Assembly: GCF_021917145.1 (NCBI RefSeq)
Contig: NC_061074.1
Location: 1,315,102 to 1,379,101 of the forward strand
Length of the DNA: 64,000 nucleotides
Reading direction: 5' to 3'
Source of the DNA: Hypomesus transpacificus
Lineage: Eukaryota; Chordata; Actinopteri; Osmeriformes; Osmeridae
The position numbers and the translations under genes were made by a program. The notes under the pieces are model-generated. The model was not told the origin of the DNA and ran no database searches. It saw only the letters and a program-made list of their open reading frames with translations. Below are positions 47,201 through 58,799 of this stretch, in pieces. Each line of letters opens with the position of its first letter. The stretch's first letter is position 1.

Positions 47201-49781
47201 ATTTGATTTCCATAAGATAACAAAAGCTAACTTACATATCAAAAGGTTGCAGTGAACACTAGATAGCAGTCTTGAGAAAGCTGGTACATTTGTCGGAAAC
47301 CTTTTCTTAATAAGTCTGTTTTTGCTGTTAAGAAAGTGTTACAGACATAACATACAAGTGCTATCTCATGTACCACCATTGTTTCTGGGAATACAGCCAC
47401 CCGTTTGTGCTGTTCCTTTTAGTGGAAACACAAAAAGCTGAGACTAAACACGTGCCAGTGGAAATGTGCAATCAGCATGGCCACAGACCAGCTCCACGAC
47501 CTATTCCAGGTTATAATAAAGTCAGCTATTCTGCTTTCTCTTGGCTTGAAAGACACACGCCTCATATTGAACGTGAGTGTGAGACTATTTAGTAGGGGTG
47601 GGGAAATTCAATCTTCGCGATTCAATCTTCGCGATTCAATCTTCTAGCGATTCACATTGATTCACAAATGTAAAGAATTGTGAATCGATTTTTAATCGTT
47701 TTGTGACCCGCAGAAGCGAAAGGTACCAAAAGATTCCCACCCCTGCTATTTAGAGGAGCCTCTATATCTGACTTTATGAAATAACTCAATGATCTCACAT
47801 GACAAAGTTTAGACCACTGGGAAATTCACTGTGAAATAAATTGTATTGAAATCGCATCCCTTGACTATTCAGATCTACACAGTGCCACTCGAATTCTTCC
47901 ATTACAAATCCCAGCAGAACAATTGTGACAGTGGAGATATAGGGACGCTGAACCATTTGAAAAACATAACTTTCTCACCCAGTCTACTACACAGACAATG
48001 TTTTACACAAACATGAAGTTGTACTTCACTCCCAGAATGATTAACAGACAGATATGTACAACTATAAAGAAACAAAAAGTAGGATTACGAATGACCCCCC
48101 TTATAAGGTGACCTAAAGAGGTGACCTGAGTCTAACTTGAGACATGACCTCAATCAGAAATGACAACTGTTTCACTTTCTACTTGAAGAAGAACTGTCTA
48201 GCCATACGTCTATTTAGTTGTTGTTGTAGCAAATATTAATCCTCTACTAAGGGAGGAACTACAATTCCATGACTATCCAGTGTCTTTGCATAGTTTTCAA
48301 GGTGATACTGGCTAACAGCAGACCTGGTAAAACAAAGGTGAAATAGCCTGTAAGGGAGAGCAATCCTTCTGTTGAGATGGAGCTTAAGGTCTTGTTTTAA
48401 ATAGCCTTATGAGTATGGGAACAAGTGATAGGGCCGCACACCTGTAAATAGAGCTACAGGAAACTTGTTTTTTCGTTAAATAAAATAGCTTAGGGCCTGA
48501 TTAACTTTTCATTGGCTGAAATGTAACTTTATATATTCTTGGGAAATGGTTGCATGTTGTGTTTATATATCATGATCAGTAGAGAGTTGGACACTATGGA
48601 CACAAGCCCAACACTAAGACATGTAGATGATGAACTGGGCTAGACTTACAACATAAGTATACCAATGCAATACATAGTTAGAACAAATACCTGACAATAT
48701 TTCATATTTTAGTATGTTGAAATAAGCCTAGTGTTAAAGGTATGGCAAACCTGAGGGGAGAGGTGTGAGTTTGCATCTCATTTGCATGGCACTATTCCTT
48801 GTACCATCATATTTCAGGACCTTGACTGTTGTTAACTGTCCATAGATGTCTTCTGCTGTTTTACTAAATGTAAACCACATTCTTTTTAGTAATCTCAACC
48901 CGAGCTTGCAGATGCTTGATGGTTACAGCTTAATACATCTGTAACACCAACCGTTAAAGATAGCTTGCTGATTATTAATGGGAATGTGGGGCATGGCTAG
49001 CAGCAAAGGCGACATTATTCATTCTAGTTAGTTATGGGGGTTGGGGGACGTATTCAAGAACTGACCTTAGCGCTTACTACCTGATATCATCTACCTAGCT
49101 AGTACTATTAACATAACGCTACTTTGAAATGCATTCAGCAGCGTGTGTCACTTAAATGAGCAAGTAGGATAGCAACAGTAATAGGCTGACAGTGCTGTGG
49201 TTAGCTAGAACTGAAGTCGAGATAAATGCCGGGGTGAGCTAGCTAGAGCTAGCAGCTCACTGGCTGTCTTATAGATGTAGCAGGATGGCTAGTCGGTAAA
49301 GCTGCGCTAGATCTGATGATACCCCCCTACTGTACTCCCAACCCCCTCCCACATACACCCAGACCCATCCCGTTCTGCAGAGCAACACAATGTCAGCCCT
49401 AGTCTAATTAACTAGCAGTATAGCTTGCTGTGGTTCGTTAGCTTGGAGCTAGCTGCCGCCCATACTAGTCCGCTACAGTACCCTAACATACTAGTGACTG
49501 CCATTCGAAATGGGCCACATCAGGGTAGCTAACGAGCTAGTGCTAACTACTGAGGCCTAATTGTAAAAGCTAGATAGCTAACGTTAAAGGTCACTCAATC
49601 ATATTTGTACTCACAAAATGCCAGAGCAGGAGGTGCAAACGAAAGATCCTACTGTCATGTTGGCATAGGTAGGGCCGCGCTGATCACAGTCAAAGCACTT
49701 TCTGTTAGGGGACAAACTCGTCATTTCTCTCAGCATCTTCAGGTGTTTCTCCTCCTGCTTTCTTTTGGCACTCGCTGCCAT
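37729..49781 (-). CDS. agfg1: ArfGAP domain and FG-repeat protein 1 (13 exons, 589 aa)
   Basis: Adaptor in clathrin-dependent trafficking (also known as Hrb/RIP); its NPF motifs bind EH-domain proteins. Exons in transcript order: 49615-49781, 44229-44322, 43308-43423, 42269-42431, 41978-42134, 41515-41646, 39961-40236, 39291-39462, 38941-39023, 38720-38821, 38212-38364, 37887-37981, 37729-37788; all phases join. The human protein is about 562 aa. The ArfGAP zinc finger is complete (CX2CX16CX2C: CFDC then CTSC), followed by GLNPPHRVKSIS and KEFLQEKYEKKRWYVPPDQA. Later landmarks are QFQDKKFDLLSDLGGDIFAA, FANFAHFNSH, YAPLAELDTVF, four NPF motifs (STNPFVAA, HTNPFQSN, SSNPFL, STNPFL) and KPMVTPFGQV. 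Exon 6 has NADFA tandem units and exon 7 five 13-residue repeats. The exon 7 acceptor has a poor pyrimidine tract, so that start is the weakest join. Intron 3 carries an LTR-like insertion; intron 1 a SINE and a MITE. Confidence 0.95.
39972..40172 (-). repeat. 39-bp coding minisatellite in agfg1 exon 7, five units
   Basis: Five 39-bp units encode variants of ASSPGTPTEALQS in frame, directly after NLDHFPKSWSTDSGCF. Units differ by a few bases. The block replaces the Ser/Thr-rich linker recalled for mammalian AGFG1. Confidence 0.92.
40932..40949. repeat. (GA)n microsatellite in agfg1 intron 6
   Basis: Short pure GA run within a purine-rich intronic stretch. Confidence 0.8.
41137..41290. repeat. 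(GT)n microsatellite with GGGT interruptions, agfg1 intron 6
   Basis: About 150 bp of GT with regularly spaced gggtgtgtgt phases. It gives long cysteine/valine or threonine/histidine open frames that are not genes. Confidence 0.92.
41590..41645 (-). repeat. 15-bp triplication in agfg1 exon 6 encoding NADFA
   Basis: The unit gcaaacgcagacttt occurs three times in tandem at the 5' end of the exon, making NADFANADFANADFANF in frame. It is probably a lineage expansion of the single NADFANF motif. Confidence 0.9.
42625..43287 (+). mobile_element. Solo-LTR-like repeat, copy 2, in agfg1 intron 3
   Basis: About 660 bp homologous to 32442-32888 but more complete. It has the architecture of an LTR: a TATA-like ctatataaggac at about 43014, AATAAA at 43204-43209, then about 78 nt to the shared 3' end near caattgggtat. 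Exact termini and target duplication were not resolved. No internal coding region or primer-binding site was recognised. It is antisense to agfg1 and fills most of the 876-bp intron 3, ending about 20 bp from the exon 3 splice donor. Confidence 0.65.
44960..45125 (+). mobile_element. tRNA-derived SINE with conserved teleost 3' tail
   Basis: A tRNA-like head (actagtaatcagaaggttgc followed by box B-like ggatcgatgcc) leads to a tail with gtcgctctggataagagcgt and ctgctaaatgac, a word found at the 3' end of many teleost SINEs and their LINE partners. It ends in an ataaatgtaaat A-rich run. Inserted in agfg1 intron 1. Confidence 0.78.
47593..47745. mobile_element. 153-bp hAT-type MITE with perfect 8-bp TSD
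   Basis: Ends taggggtgggg and cccacccctg are inverted copies apart from the first base. The element is flanked by ctatttag on both sides (47585-47592 and 47746-47753). The interior contains repeated gattcaatcttcgc words and a gtgaatcgatt core. Non-coding hAT derivative in agfg1 intron 1. Confidence 0.88.
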
Positions 49782-50259
49782 GGTTGGTACTAGGTAGATG
49801 GGATGAAGACGACTGAAAACAAAACCGGGAAAATAACGTGCTGTTAAAAAACCTCGTTACTGGGTAATCACCAGACTAGAATCGGAGAGTAGCTGGTAGT
49901 TAATGACAGAGGGGTCTGCTTCGAGTCTCCCCACGGCACGAACAAGGAGTTGACGCGCGCTGTGGAGGATCACGCACCGCCCGCTCGTCCTCGTTTACAT
50001 CATTGGAAATCTAGCGGCACCCAGCTGTTCAATACTCTCACTACATCCCACGTTAATTTTTATTTTATTTAAAAGTTGACTGTTTGGATGGGCGACCAAA
50101 ACGATTTTTAACCAATAACGTATTTTATTTATTTTTTCTTTAACTCACAACTGAAAACATGAGTAATTACCCATAAACATTACCTTCTTGAATGACAAGT
50201 GGTAATAACTAAGACTGTTAGAAAAACATTACTTACAACTGAATGCTCTGGATTACATA

Positions 50260-50265
50260 TTTATT
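50260..50265 (-). promoter_or_regulatory. Candidate polyadenylation signal of mrpl44
   Basis: AATAAA on the minus strand, 182 nt past the mrpl44 stop codon, before the agfg1 upstream region. Confidence 0.6.
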
Positions 50266-50446
50266 ATGGATATTTCACTCACAGATCAAAAATATATTAC
50301 ACTGAAAACATTTAGCCAAATAGACAATACTGTAATTCAAATGCTTGGAATGCCTTTTCAAAGGCATTCATTATGCATTGAGCCTAAGTATAGTCAGTTT
50401 TCTGAGGACTTTGTGATATCATTAAGCTACAATACATTGAGTGCTT

Positions 50447-52468
50447 CTAGCTGCTGCTTATGGACTTGACAGCTGAAGCCTGAGATGGCTCGGCTGCAGA
50501 GAAGTCCCAGGGCCTCCGGTTCTCTGTGTAGCCGTACAGCTTTCGCAGGGCTACCCGGGCAGCCTCTTCCTCTGCACCAAAAACAGTCTCACCAGGAGCC
50601 TCAGCCAGGAGCTTCTTATCACTGCGGATGAACACAAGTACATTAAATCACTCGCACTGCTTTCCTGCACACTGCATGAGGCATTGTGGTGTTGTGCAGT
50701 TGCCATGTGACATACCTGTACAATCCTACAAAGTACAGTGGGAGAACGGTACTGGCACCAGCCGACCTGGTGAGACGTGGCTCAGGAAGGGGAACACTTC
50801 TCTTTGACAGCTCCTCAACCAACAGCCCCATAGGGTTTACAACGGACCACACCTCAAACAGGTCCTTCCCTACTAGCTGGGTGATCAGAAAGTCCTGAAA
50901 ATGGAATGGATACAGCCATAACTATGGATACAGCCATAACTATGGATACAGCCATAACTATGGATACAGCCATAACTTGAATACAAATGTTATTGACAGC
51001 AATGCATGTCCTTTTATATTGATATTGTTTGGTTCTTACCCTGAGGAAAAGTCCAGCTCGCTCTGCCCCACTACTCTCCTGGAGTGCTCCAATCACAGCC
51101 ATAAATGTTCCGTGTAGAACTTCATCTGGGACAGGAAACTTGGCACTCATGGCCAGGTCTTCAATAGCCAGGTTTCTTGCTACATGGCACACAACTGCAT
51201 GGCTGGTTAAATGCCCCACCAGGGCAGACACACCCTCTGTAGGCAAACAAGGAAAGCTTGCCCTGCACCACTCTTCCAAGAAGTCCATGGTGAATTTCAA
51301 ACCGTTGGTGTTTAACTGATTGTTATCAGTAAGGACAAGTGCAGTTGTCTCTGTGTTCATGCCTAATAAGTGTCTTCTCTCTTGCTCAGACTCAAGGTAA
51401 CAGGGGTTAATGAAAGCCATCTTCAGGAGCTGAGGGGAGATATTCTCATGGAGGCGGCTGCTGAATGCCTGGACCTCCGCATGGTAGTCCCAATTAGGAT
51501 GCTGAGAGCTAAACAACAGAAAACAATTTTTCATGAGCAGTCACTCACCAGCACTGTTAATAGACATGGGCATATATAAATCATACCTACCATCATGGCA
51601 TTTAAGTAATTTTCCAAAGATAAATGCAATCTGCCTAGTTGACACAGAAAATCTGACATGTTCTTTCACACAACTCTCATCCTACAAACACACAGAATCC
51701 GGTTACCTCTCACACAAAGTCTGTGGTATCTTGTTAAGAGATATGTTAATAATTGTGGGGGTTTTGAATTAGGCTTTAAAAATGCGATATGCCAATAATT
51801 TATTTTACCTTAACTTAGTTGATGCATTTTTATGTTCCTAAAGCATTAGGAACGACACCTAACCTAACGACATTAAAATAATGTTGCCAAATGATACATT
51901 GACACTCACAAATGTTTAATGAGCGGTATTAAACACATTTTAAAAAGCTAATAAGACCCACTTAAGTAATCAAGATTATCAGATAATTATGATACTTATC
52001 ATAATTATCTCATTACCTGATATTGTCCTGAGGACTGTTCTGCAGTTCGAAAGGGCAGCTAGCAATACAGCATCAACATCGTTTGCTTTTCAAATTGAGC
52101 TAACTTGGTTAAGCTAACATTTATAACACAGCTTGATACAAATTCTCAGCATAATTCTCAACCATCATGCGTTTTTCGTTCACACTGCACGGGTTAAAAT
52201 GCCTAGATCTATGGCTATAGCTACAGACAAGGACGAGTCTTGACAGCTACAGTAGCTACCACTAGCTGTAGCTAGCTGACTTTGGCTTTTACCGTGGCTT
52301 AGGCAGTGGAGGACCTTCAAGTTTTAATTTCCTTTCCATTAACAAGGTGTACGCCTTCATCCATCGTTTCTTTTCTCTGGTTTGAGTGAATAAGATATTT
52401 CTACAAACATTTCGGTAGTGAATACCAAATGTTAAAACACCACCATTTATAAGGTATCTTGTTGCCAT
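50447..52468 (-). CDS. mrpl44: Mitochondrial ribosomal protein L44 (4 exons, 332 aa)
   Basis: Large-subunit mitoribosome component of the RNase III / double-stranded-RNA-binding fold family, acting in the mitochondrial matrix. Exons in transcript order: 52293-52468, 51040-51508, 50716-50894, 50447-50621, all in phase. The 332 aa equals the recalled human length. The N-terminus [20 protein letters not shown] is a plausible import signal; an upstream in-frame ATG at 52567 adds non-conserved residues and was not used. Landmarks: [30 protein letters not shown], the RNase III-like block with [20 protein letters not shown] and [20 protein letters not shown], then [20 protein letters not shown] and [14 protein letters not shown] leading into the dsRNA-binding domain ([30 protein letters not shown]). 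Lies in the same orientation as agfg1, whose start codon is about 670 bp away. Intron 2 (145 bp) contains an 18-bp repeat. Confidence 0.96.
50908..50979. repeat. 18-bp tandem repeat, 4 copies, in mrpl44 intron 2
   Basis: The unit ggatacagccataactat is repeated four times between the exon 3 acceptor and the exon 2 donor, about half of this 145-bp intron. Identical units suggest recent expansion. Confidence 0.9.
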
Positions 52469-53454
52469 GATGGTTTGAGGAGGGTGAAAGAAGTCCAACC
52501 TCAATGAGAAATCTAATTTCCGGTAGATTTTTCCAGGTTTTTCAAAATAAAGGTCACTTAACAACATTGACTTATGTCGTCAACTGGGGTACGGGAGGTG
52601 TTTTATAACTTGCGATCTACATTCAATAGGAAAACTTCCCATTTACACTACACTATATGAACAAATGTATTTGTTTGCACCTACATATTACACCTACTGA
52701 CCTACAGGAGCTTTTATGAAATGATTCGCATTTAGATTGTCATCGACATCCCATTCTAAATGTACGTGCAATAATATGGAGTCTGCATGTGGCTATAAGC
52801 AGCACATCCAGTTGGGGTCTGAGGGAGAACTGCCCCATAACGCACTACCGGTTTCATATTCGACATTCGACATTCGTCTCACATTCGGAAGACGCTACTT
52901 TGAATCGTCACATTAGAGACCGGGTGAAAACTACCCATACAATTTAGAAAAATTATGACCTTTATAATATTTTTATGAATATAAAACCTCAAACGGACTC
53001 CAGAGTAACAATGTCTGGTATACTTCCACAGCCTTTAATTACGTTTCTAAAACTGGTTGTTCCCATTCTTGATTGTGATTGGCTATATCGCGTTCCATGC
53101 CGTTGTAAAATCCAGCATAACCTCACAGGTTGTCCTCATAACATTCTTTAACACTCTATATTACTGCGCATCGAATATTTCAAATAGAAAAAGACGGCAA
53201 AGGTGTCCATCTGGCAGTTGCGTGGCAACGATTTATGTAGGAACTATACTTTGTAGTAGCGGAGGAATGACGGTTTATTATTAAACTATTTTGTTTCTAA
53301 TTGTTTTTATTGATGAAACCATATCGAATATTTGTAGTAACAGTTTTAGAAAACCAATAAGCCCCACGAGTTCGCGGAGTGCCGAAAACCCCCTTACCTG
53401 TTCTAAAATCAGCGTAAACCACGGCTTCTTGGAGCTTATTGCTTAATTCAAATG

Positions 53455-54170
53455 ATAGTAAATCAATAATCTATGAAAATTGTAAATTGCAAATCTTAAT
53501 AAAGTTTAAAAACTTTTTTTTACTCAAAAAAATCTCAAATATACACCAGATTATTCTAATAAATGATGGCCTACTTCCACACACACTTTACTTTTTCAAT
53601 TAGGTTTCAAACAAAATGATAAGAAATTGCTAATCTCTGAAAAAAGCATGAAATCCTTGCTAATCTTAATAACTTTTTAATAATTGTACTGAAAATCTAA
53701 AACATAAACCAGATTATTCTAATAGAGTCTGGCCTACTTTCCACAACCTTTACATTGTTTATAAAGTTTCAAACAAAATTCAAATAAATTACTAATATCT
53801 GAAAATTGCATTAAATCCACGCTAATTTTAATAACTTTTTCAAAATTGTGTCAGAAAATCTCAAATATACACCATATAATTCTAATAGAGTCTGGCCTAC
53901 TTCCACAACCTTTATATTTTCAATAAAGTTTCGAACGAAATAATAAGAAATCTGTAATCTCTGAAAATAGCATGAAATCCTCACTAATCTTAATAACCTT
54001 TTCAGAAGTGTACTGAAAAATCTCAAATATACACCAGATTATTGTAATAAAGTCTGGCCTACTTTCAAAACCTTTACATTTTCAACAACGTTTCAAACAA
54101 AATTCAAATAAGTAATCTCTGAAAATAGCAAATCCACCTTAATAACTTTTTCAAACCCTTAGCCTACTGA
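53455..54170. repeat. AT-rich tandem array, about 163-bp unit, roughly 4.5 copies
   Basis: The anchor word ggcctact recurs at 53568, 53731, 53894 and 54056, spaced 163, 163 and 162 bp. Each unit repeats caataaagtttcaaac-like, aatctctgaaaatagcatga-like and aaaatctcaaatatacacc-like words. Units are diverged by several percent. Confidence 0.88.
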
Positions 54171-56556
54171 TAAAATACACCCTCCTACTTCCAAAGAGTT
54201 TCAGTTTCCTATATGTTACACCATAATTCACCATCGGCTATGGGGTTCGATTGATTTTACGTTTGAATATTTTGTTCTGGCCACAAATACACCTTCCAAC
54301 ATCTCAAATACCCCCCCCCCCCCTCCCCATCGTGTAATTTGGGGGAATAATATAAGACATTGGGCCTATTTGTAAAAATCAACATCAAATTTTATTATTT
54401 TCATAGTCATAGTTGTCTTTATAAGCATTTTCATGCTGAGATACAGAGTTGGAAAAAAGGAGCCGTCAGAAAATACTTACAGAGCATGCATCGGTTATTT
54501 ACCATGACAACAGAACTCAATCCAACAGTCTTCCCCCCCAAATTCTTTATCATCATAAATAAAACATGACAACATGAGGGGTGAACACAGACAATGCTCT
54601 TAACTTTGTTACCTGTTTTGGGGGACATACAGACTCAAACACACTTAAAAAACAGGAAGATAAAAATAAATATTTTAAGACAAACAAGTTGTTTAAACGT
54701 GTTTCAACAAATTTAACCGACCAAAGTTAGTTATTATTCAAGGATTAAGAATAACAGCATTTTCAGACTGACCATACAACACAAAGTTCAAAATCAAATG
54801 GCATATTATCCTCGAATAGCCTAATATTCAAGGGGATTTTTCTATTTACTTGTACAGAAGATGACGAAGTGTTACAACACCGACACCTATCGGCAGATCC
54901 TAGTCAGAACACCTAGTCATGTTCAACATAGGCTCCGCTATTGAGAAATACACACAACGTGCATAAACACAATCTACCATTATTTTGGTCCATTTCAGTG
55001 TCGGACAAATTAACTTGAGTCTAGTGAATTGGGATTTTTTTTGGCCAAACCCTGGGTTAGTAAATAGCTTATGCACAATGTTACACCATGTTATATTAAT
55101 TTAGTTACATGTTTTAAATATAAAGAAAATACGCTGTTTGGCAACTTGAGTGTTACTCATGAACCAAGACCTTTAGTAGGCCTAATGGCGTGGATGATTA
55201 ATCTAAGTAGCCACCGATGCTTGTAACAGTAAATAAACAGGAAGGCATGATTTGACACAATTTCAGCAGGGTATCTAGAAAACAATAACCCCCCCCCCCC
55301 AAAAGAAAACGAGTTTTCCCACACATAGGCTAGTCCAGAGCCATGTAAAGAGCCCAAGCCCAGAGCCATGTCTAAGCCAACCTGTGTGTAAATAAGTAAG
55401 ACATTTTGTTGGTTTGGTCACCAAATGAAACATCATTAGGAAAGTGACTCCTGGCCCAGCGTTAAGCCTCTAAAATGAACTGCGGACTCTTCCGCATGGA
55501 TGACTGTGGCCCAATAAAACATCTTATCCAAAATCCAGTTTAATCTAGAATAATGGCGATGCCCTTGTATCATTGTTGAGCAACATCTTTCACAGGCTGT
55601 TTAAAAATGACAGAACCCATAATCCTTTAGTGAATGTCGTGCACAAGTGCCCAGCTGTGGTCAGAGTAGGCTATGTGGCGGTTAGTTTGAAACTACACAG
55701 TGCGAGTCACCCTGACAACCAGGGTGTTCTTGCTGTTCAACACAGAATGTCACCCACGACAACAGTGTACAGAGAGAGAGAGAGAGTAGAAGATTCCTAC
55801 TCACTAGTGTTTTCTCCTTCCTAGTGTGCTTACATGGTGCATTAGAGTACACAAAGACATCAACCATATCCACATAGCAAGGTACACTGGTTAAATATTG
55901 CTGTTTTTAAATGCACACTCATAGATTGAAACATTTAAGCACACAAGAGATTTAGATGGTCCAATTTTTTTTCTTTGTCTTCTTATGTTCACATTCACAG
56001 AACTTAACCAAAGTCTTATATAGAGAGATGGAGGAGAGAGGGGAAGGAGAGAGAGGAAGAGATGGAGGTGCGATCTAATGAGATTGCTCCTGCTTCTAGC
56101 AGGACACCCCAGGAGTTACACTGGGATTGATATCATCATTGGCAAAACAAAGTCATTTACTATGAATCATGACATGGAAGGGAGGCCTGCGGTCCAAGGT
56201 TGACATTGGGATTCAAACGCATTCAAATCAGGACCAACGCAGCTCTGCTAGCATGAATGCAGGGTCAGGTCTGTGCTGTCTGATGTGGAGGAAACGACAG
56301 CTCTAGATATCTGCCGGTATGTACAGTCTGTGAGTTCAACTCATTTTCCATTGCATTGTTACACTGTATTTTGGGGTTGTTAGCGATTTTGGTTAACATG
56401 TAGCAGATCTACATAACATCAGGGTTTTATGTGGTGGATCTGCTCAAGCCCATCCACATCACGTATACCAGGACAATGATTCTATTATTAATAAACAATC
56501 AAATATATGAATTCTATAAAAGACATTGCTTCCATTCAAAGCAATGTGCAGTAAAA

Positions 56557-56633
56557 GGGGGGCAATTGAACCTGCAACATTTGCACATTTTGATCTGCAG
56601 TCAAGTGCTCTAACCACTGAGCTATACTCCCCC
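56557..56633 (-). pseudogene. tRNA-Cys(GCA)-like pseudogene
   Basis: Minus strand has a GGGGGAG acceptor start, box A tagctcagtggttagagca, an intact anticodon arm ttgactgcagatcaa with anticodon GCA, box B ggttcaattgc and a CCCCCC 3' acceptor followed by TTTT. The region between the anticodon and T arms is several bases too long and the T stem does not pair, so I call it a pseudogene or a SINE head. Confidence 0.65.
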
Positions 56634-57650
56634 TCACAATTAACCCTGGTTTATTAAACATATTCATGGTGATCAGTAAGAATCTGTTTTGATACGTTTC
56701 AAAAAACGAACCCTCAGGTGGCACATAGCAATTACACACGCAGGTAATTGCTGTATGGATATATTACACACGCAGGTAACTGCTGTATGGATATATTCTA
56801 TTTAACTAGAAGTCTAAAACGGAAGACAAGGCGAAGCACATTTAGACAGTGAAATGGTAAACCCTGTTGTTGCTTTTCACTGAGATTAGAACATGCAATA
56901 CTGGATGTTATTGGCATGTTTTTCTTTTCTTTAGGAATGAATCAGAACCCTGTCTTTGATCAAGCCTAAGGTTCTTCCGGAACAAGTACACAAAACCTAA
57001 CTTGTAGTGCCTATATTGTACATTTTAAGATAAACATAATCTCACAAAAGGTTTTAATCTGAGATTGGGCAAGGTTCTTGGTCTCCAGGGAAACTGTTAA
57101 TACTATGCAGCAGCAGAATTAAGTAAAGTAGCAGCAAAGTGTGATTAAGCTACTTACACTTTTCTCTGTTTCTCTACTAAACAATTGTAATGACCAAACT
57201 GTTTTAATCTACCAGACACAGCAAGCATCTTGAGACGTGATGTCCTCTGACTCAGGGAAACTACTTCCAATATCTTAGTGGGGAACTCAGAAGAGGCTTA
57301 ACTAACATCCTGTCTTTTACATCATTTATTTTGCAGGGCTCGAGTCCCAGATTTGAGAGTAACAATTATAATCATCAAGGTTACAGAAATGGAATGCGGG
57401 TCCAGGGCATTCAAGGCACTAGGTTTTGCTATAGGACTGCTGTCAAAGAGCAGGGATTAGTGGAGAGGGGGGCGGGGGGCAAGAGTGTAGGTTCACTATT
57501 GTAATTCTGACAACAGCAACAGTCTGGTTAGATAAGACTGAGAGAAATATACGGAACTGAAAGATGGACGGAAAGAGGAGGAGTGCGGCTGGTCTGGTGG
57601 CGGCGGAGGAGGAGGAGGGGGAGTGGGGAGGAGAGGAAGGGGGGGCACGG

Positions 57651-58766
57651 TTAGGACTGCATCTCAGCACGGAGCATCCAGGGGAACCAGCAGCAGAACA
57701 GCAACCTGGAGAGGAGGGAAGGAGGGGGGGATGGGGAGAGGCGGAGTGGGAGGACAGAAGAGAGGAGGAAGCATTAGATAATACTTAGAGAGTGTGCATT
57801 GAAAGGCCAGAGCAGGCTGTCTACAGTTCTGCAACGGGGTGAACCCAGAGGAGCAGAAGGCAGTACCTGGATATTGAACTCTCAGATGTGATGTCCTTGG
57901 GAGACCTCACCGCGTTGAAGTTCCGCTTGGGCTGCGACACTGCGGTAAACAAACAAGTAGACAAAGTTAAGCAGGAGGTCAAAGGTCTGTCTGGAAATGT
58001 CTGATGCTTATCGATCCGGCAATGACTCGTTACAGGAAAGCTGTTTAAGGTAGCTCTCCGGCACATAGCCATCGGGCGATGTAATCAGCCCACGCCGGCT
58101 TCATTATACATGAAAACTGCAAATCTGTCACCCCCACCCCTTTGATGAGAAAATAATATTGACTGCTGCATCTTCAGTTATGAGTCGTCTCACTCACATT
58201 TGAAAACAAACCTAGGCCCCTGGCTGTCATAACAAACATGTTCCAGCATGTGTGTGTGATGATGAAGATCGGGACGAGGAAGAGGACGGCTACTTACTGG
58301 TCACCTGGTGGACCTTCTTAACCATGGACGCGTCTCCTTCCTTGGGTCCTCCGATTCTAAACAGAACACCAGTCAATTTCACAACCAGTACCTCAGTCAA
58401 AAACCCAGGCCTCTGAGGTAAATCCTCAGCCTTCATGGTAGCATATCAGATAATAACTGTGGGCACCTATGAAGCCCTCTGACACTGCTTGTAAAAAGGC
58501 CTCTACAGTCTAAATAACCTGGGGTTTTGATTTGAATTGAACCGAATGTATGTGGAGAGCGATCTGTATGAGGGAGCGGGGTGTACCTCTGGACGCGGGA
58601 CGGGGGGGCGAAGACGCCGTACTTGGGCAGGCAGCTGAAGTAGCGCACCCCAAACACCGAGCCGTCATGTTTCCCTGTAGGGTGCTCCAACTCCACCCCG
58701 AACCAGTAACCTGGACACACACACACGGACAGATACACACACATGCGGGCAGACACGCACACAAAC

Positions 58767-58799
<33 letters not shown>

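Larger units (their letters stand above)
52469..57650. other. Gene-poor AT-rich spacer between mrpl44 and clip3
   Basis: No coding exon recognised in about 5 kb. It holds the 163-bp tandem array (53455-54170), a short poly-C run near 54310, poly-C near 55291, a tRNA-Cys-like pseudogene (56557-56633) and a candidate clip3 polyadenylation signal (tttatt at 57325-57330, AATAAA on minus). The mrpl44 promoter lies at the left end, but no specific sites were identified. Confidence 0.6.

Noticed and set aside
52469-52567. Upstream in-frame ATG extending mrpl44 by 33 residues
   Set aside because: The added residues are not like the family, and the start at 52468 gives the expected 332 aa and an import-signal-like N-terminus.
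56557-56633. Functional tRNA-Cys gene
   Set aside because: The variable region is several bases too long and the T stem does not pair, despite good A and B boxes and an intact anticodon arm.
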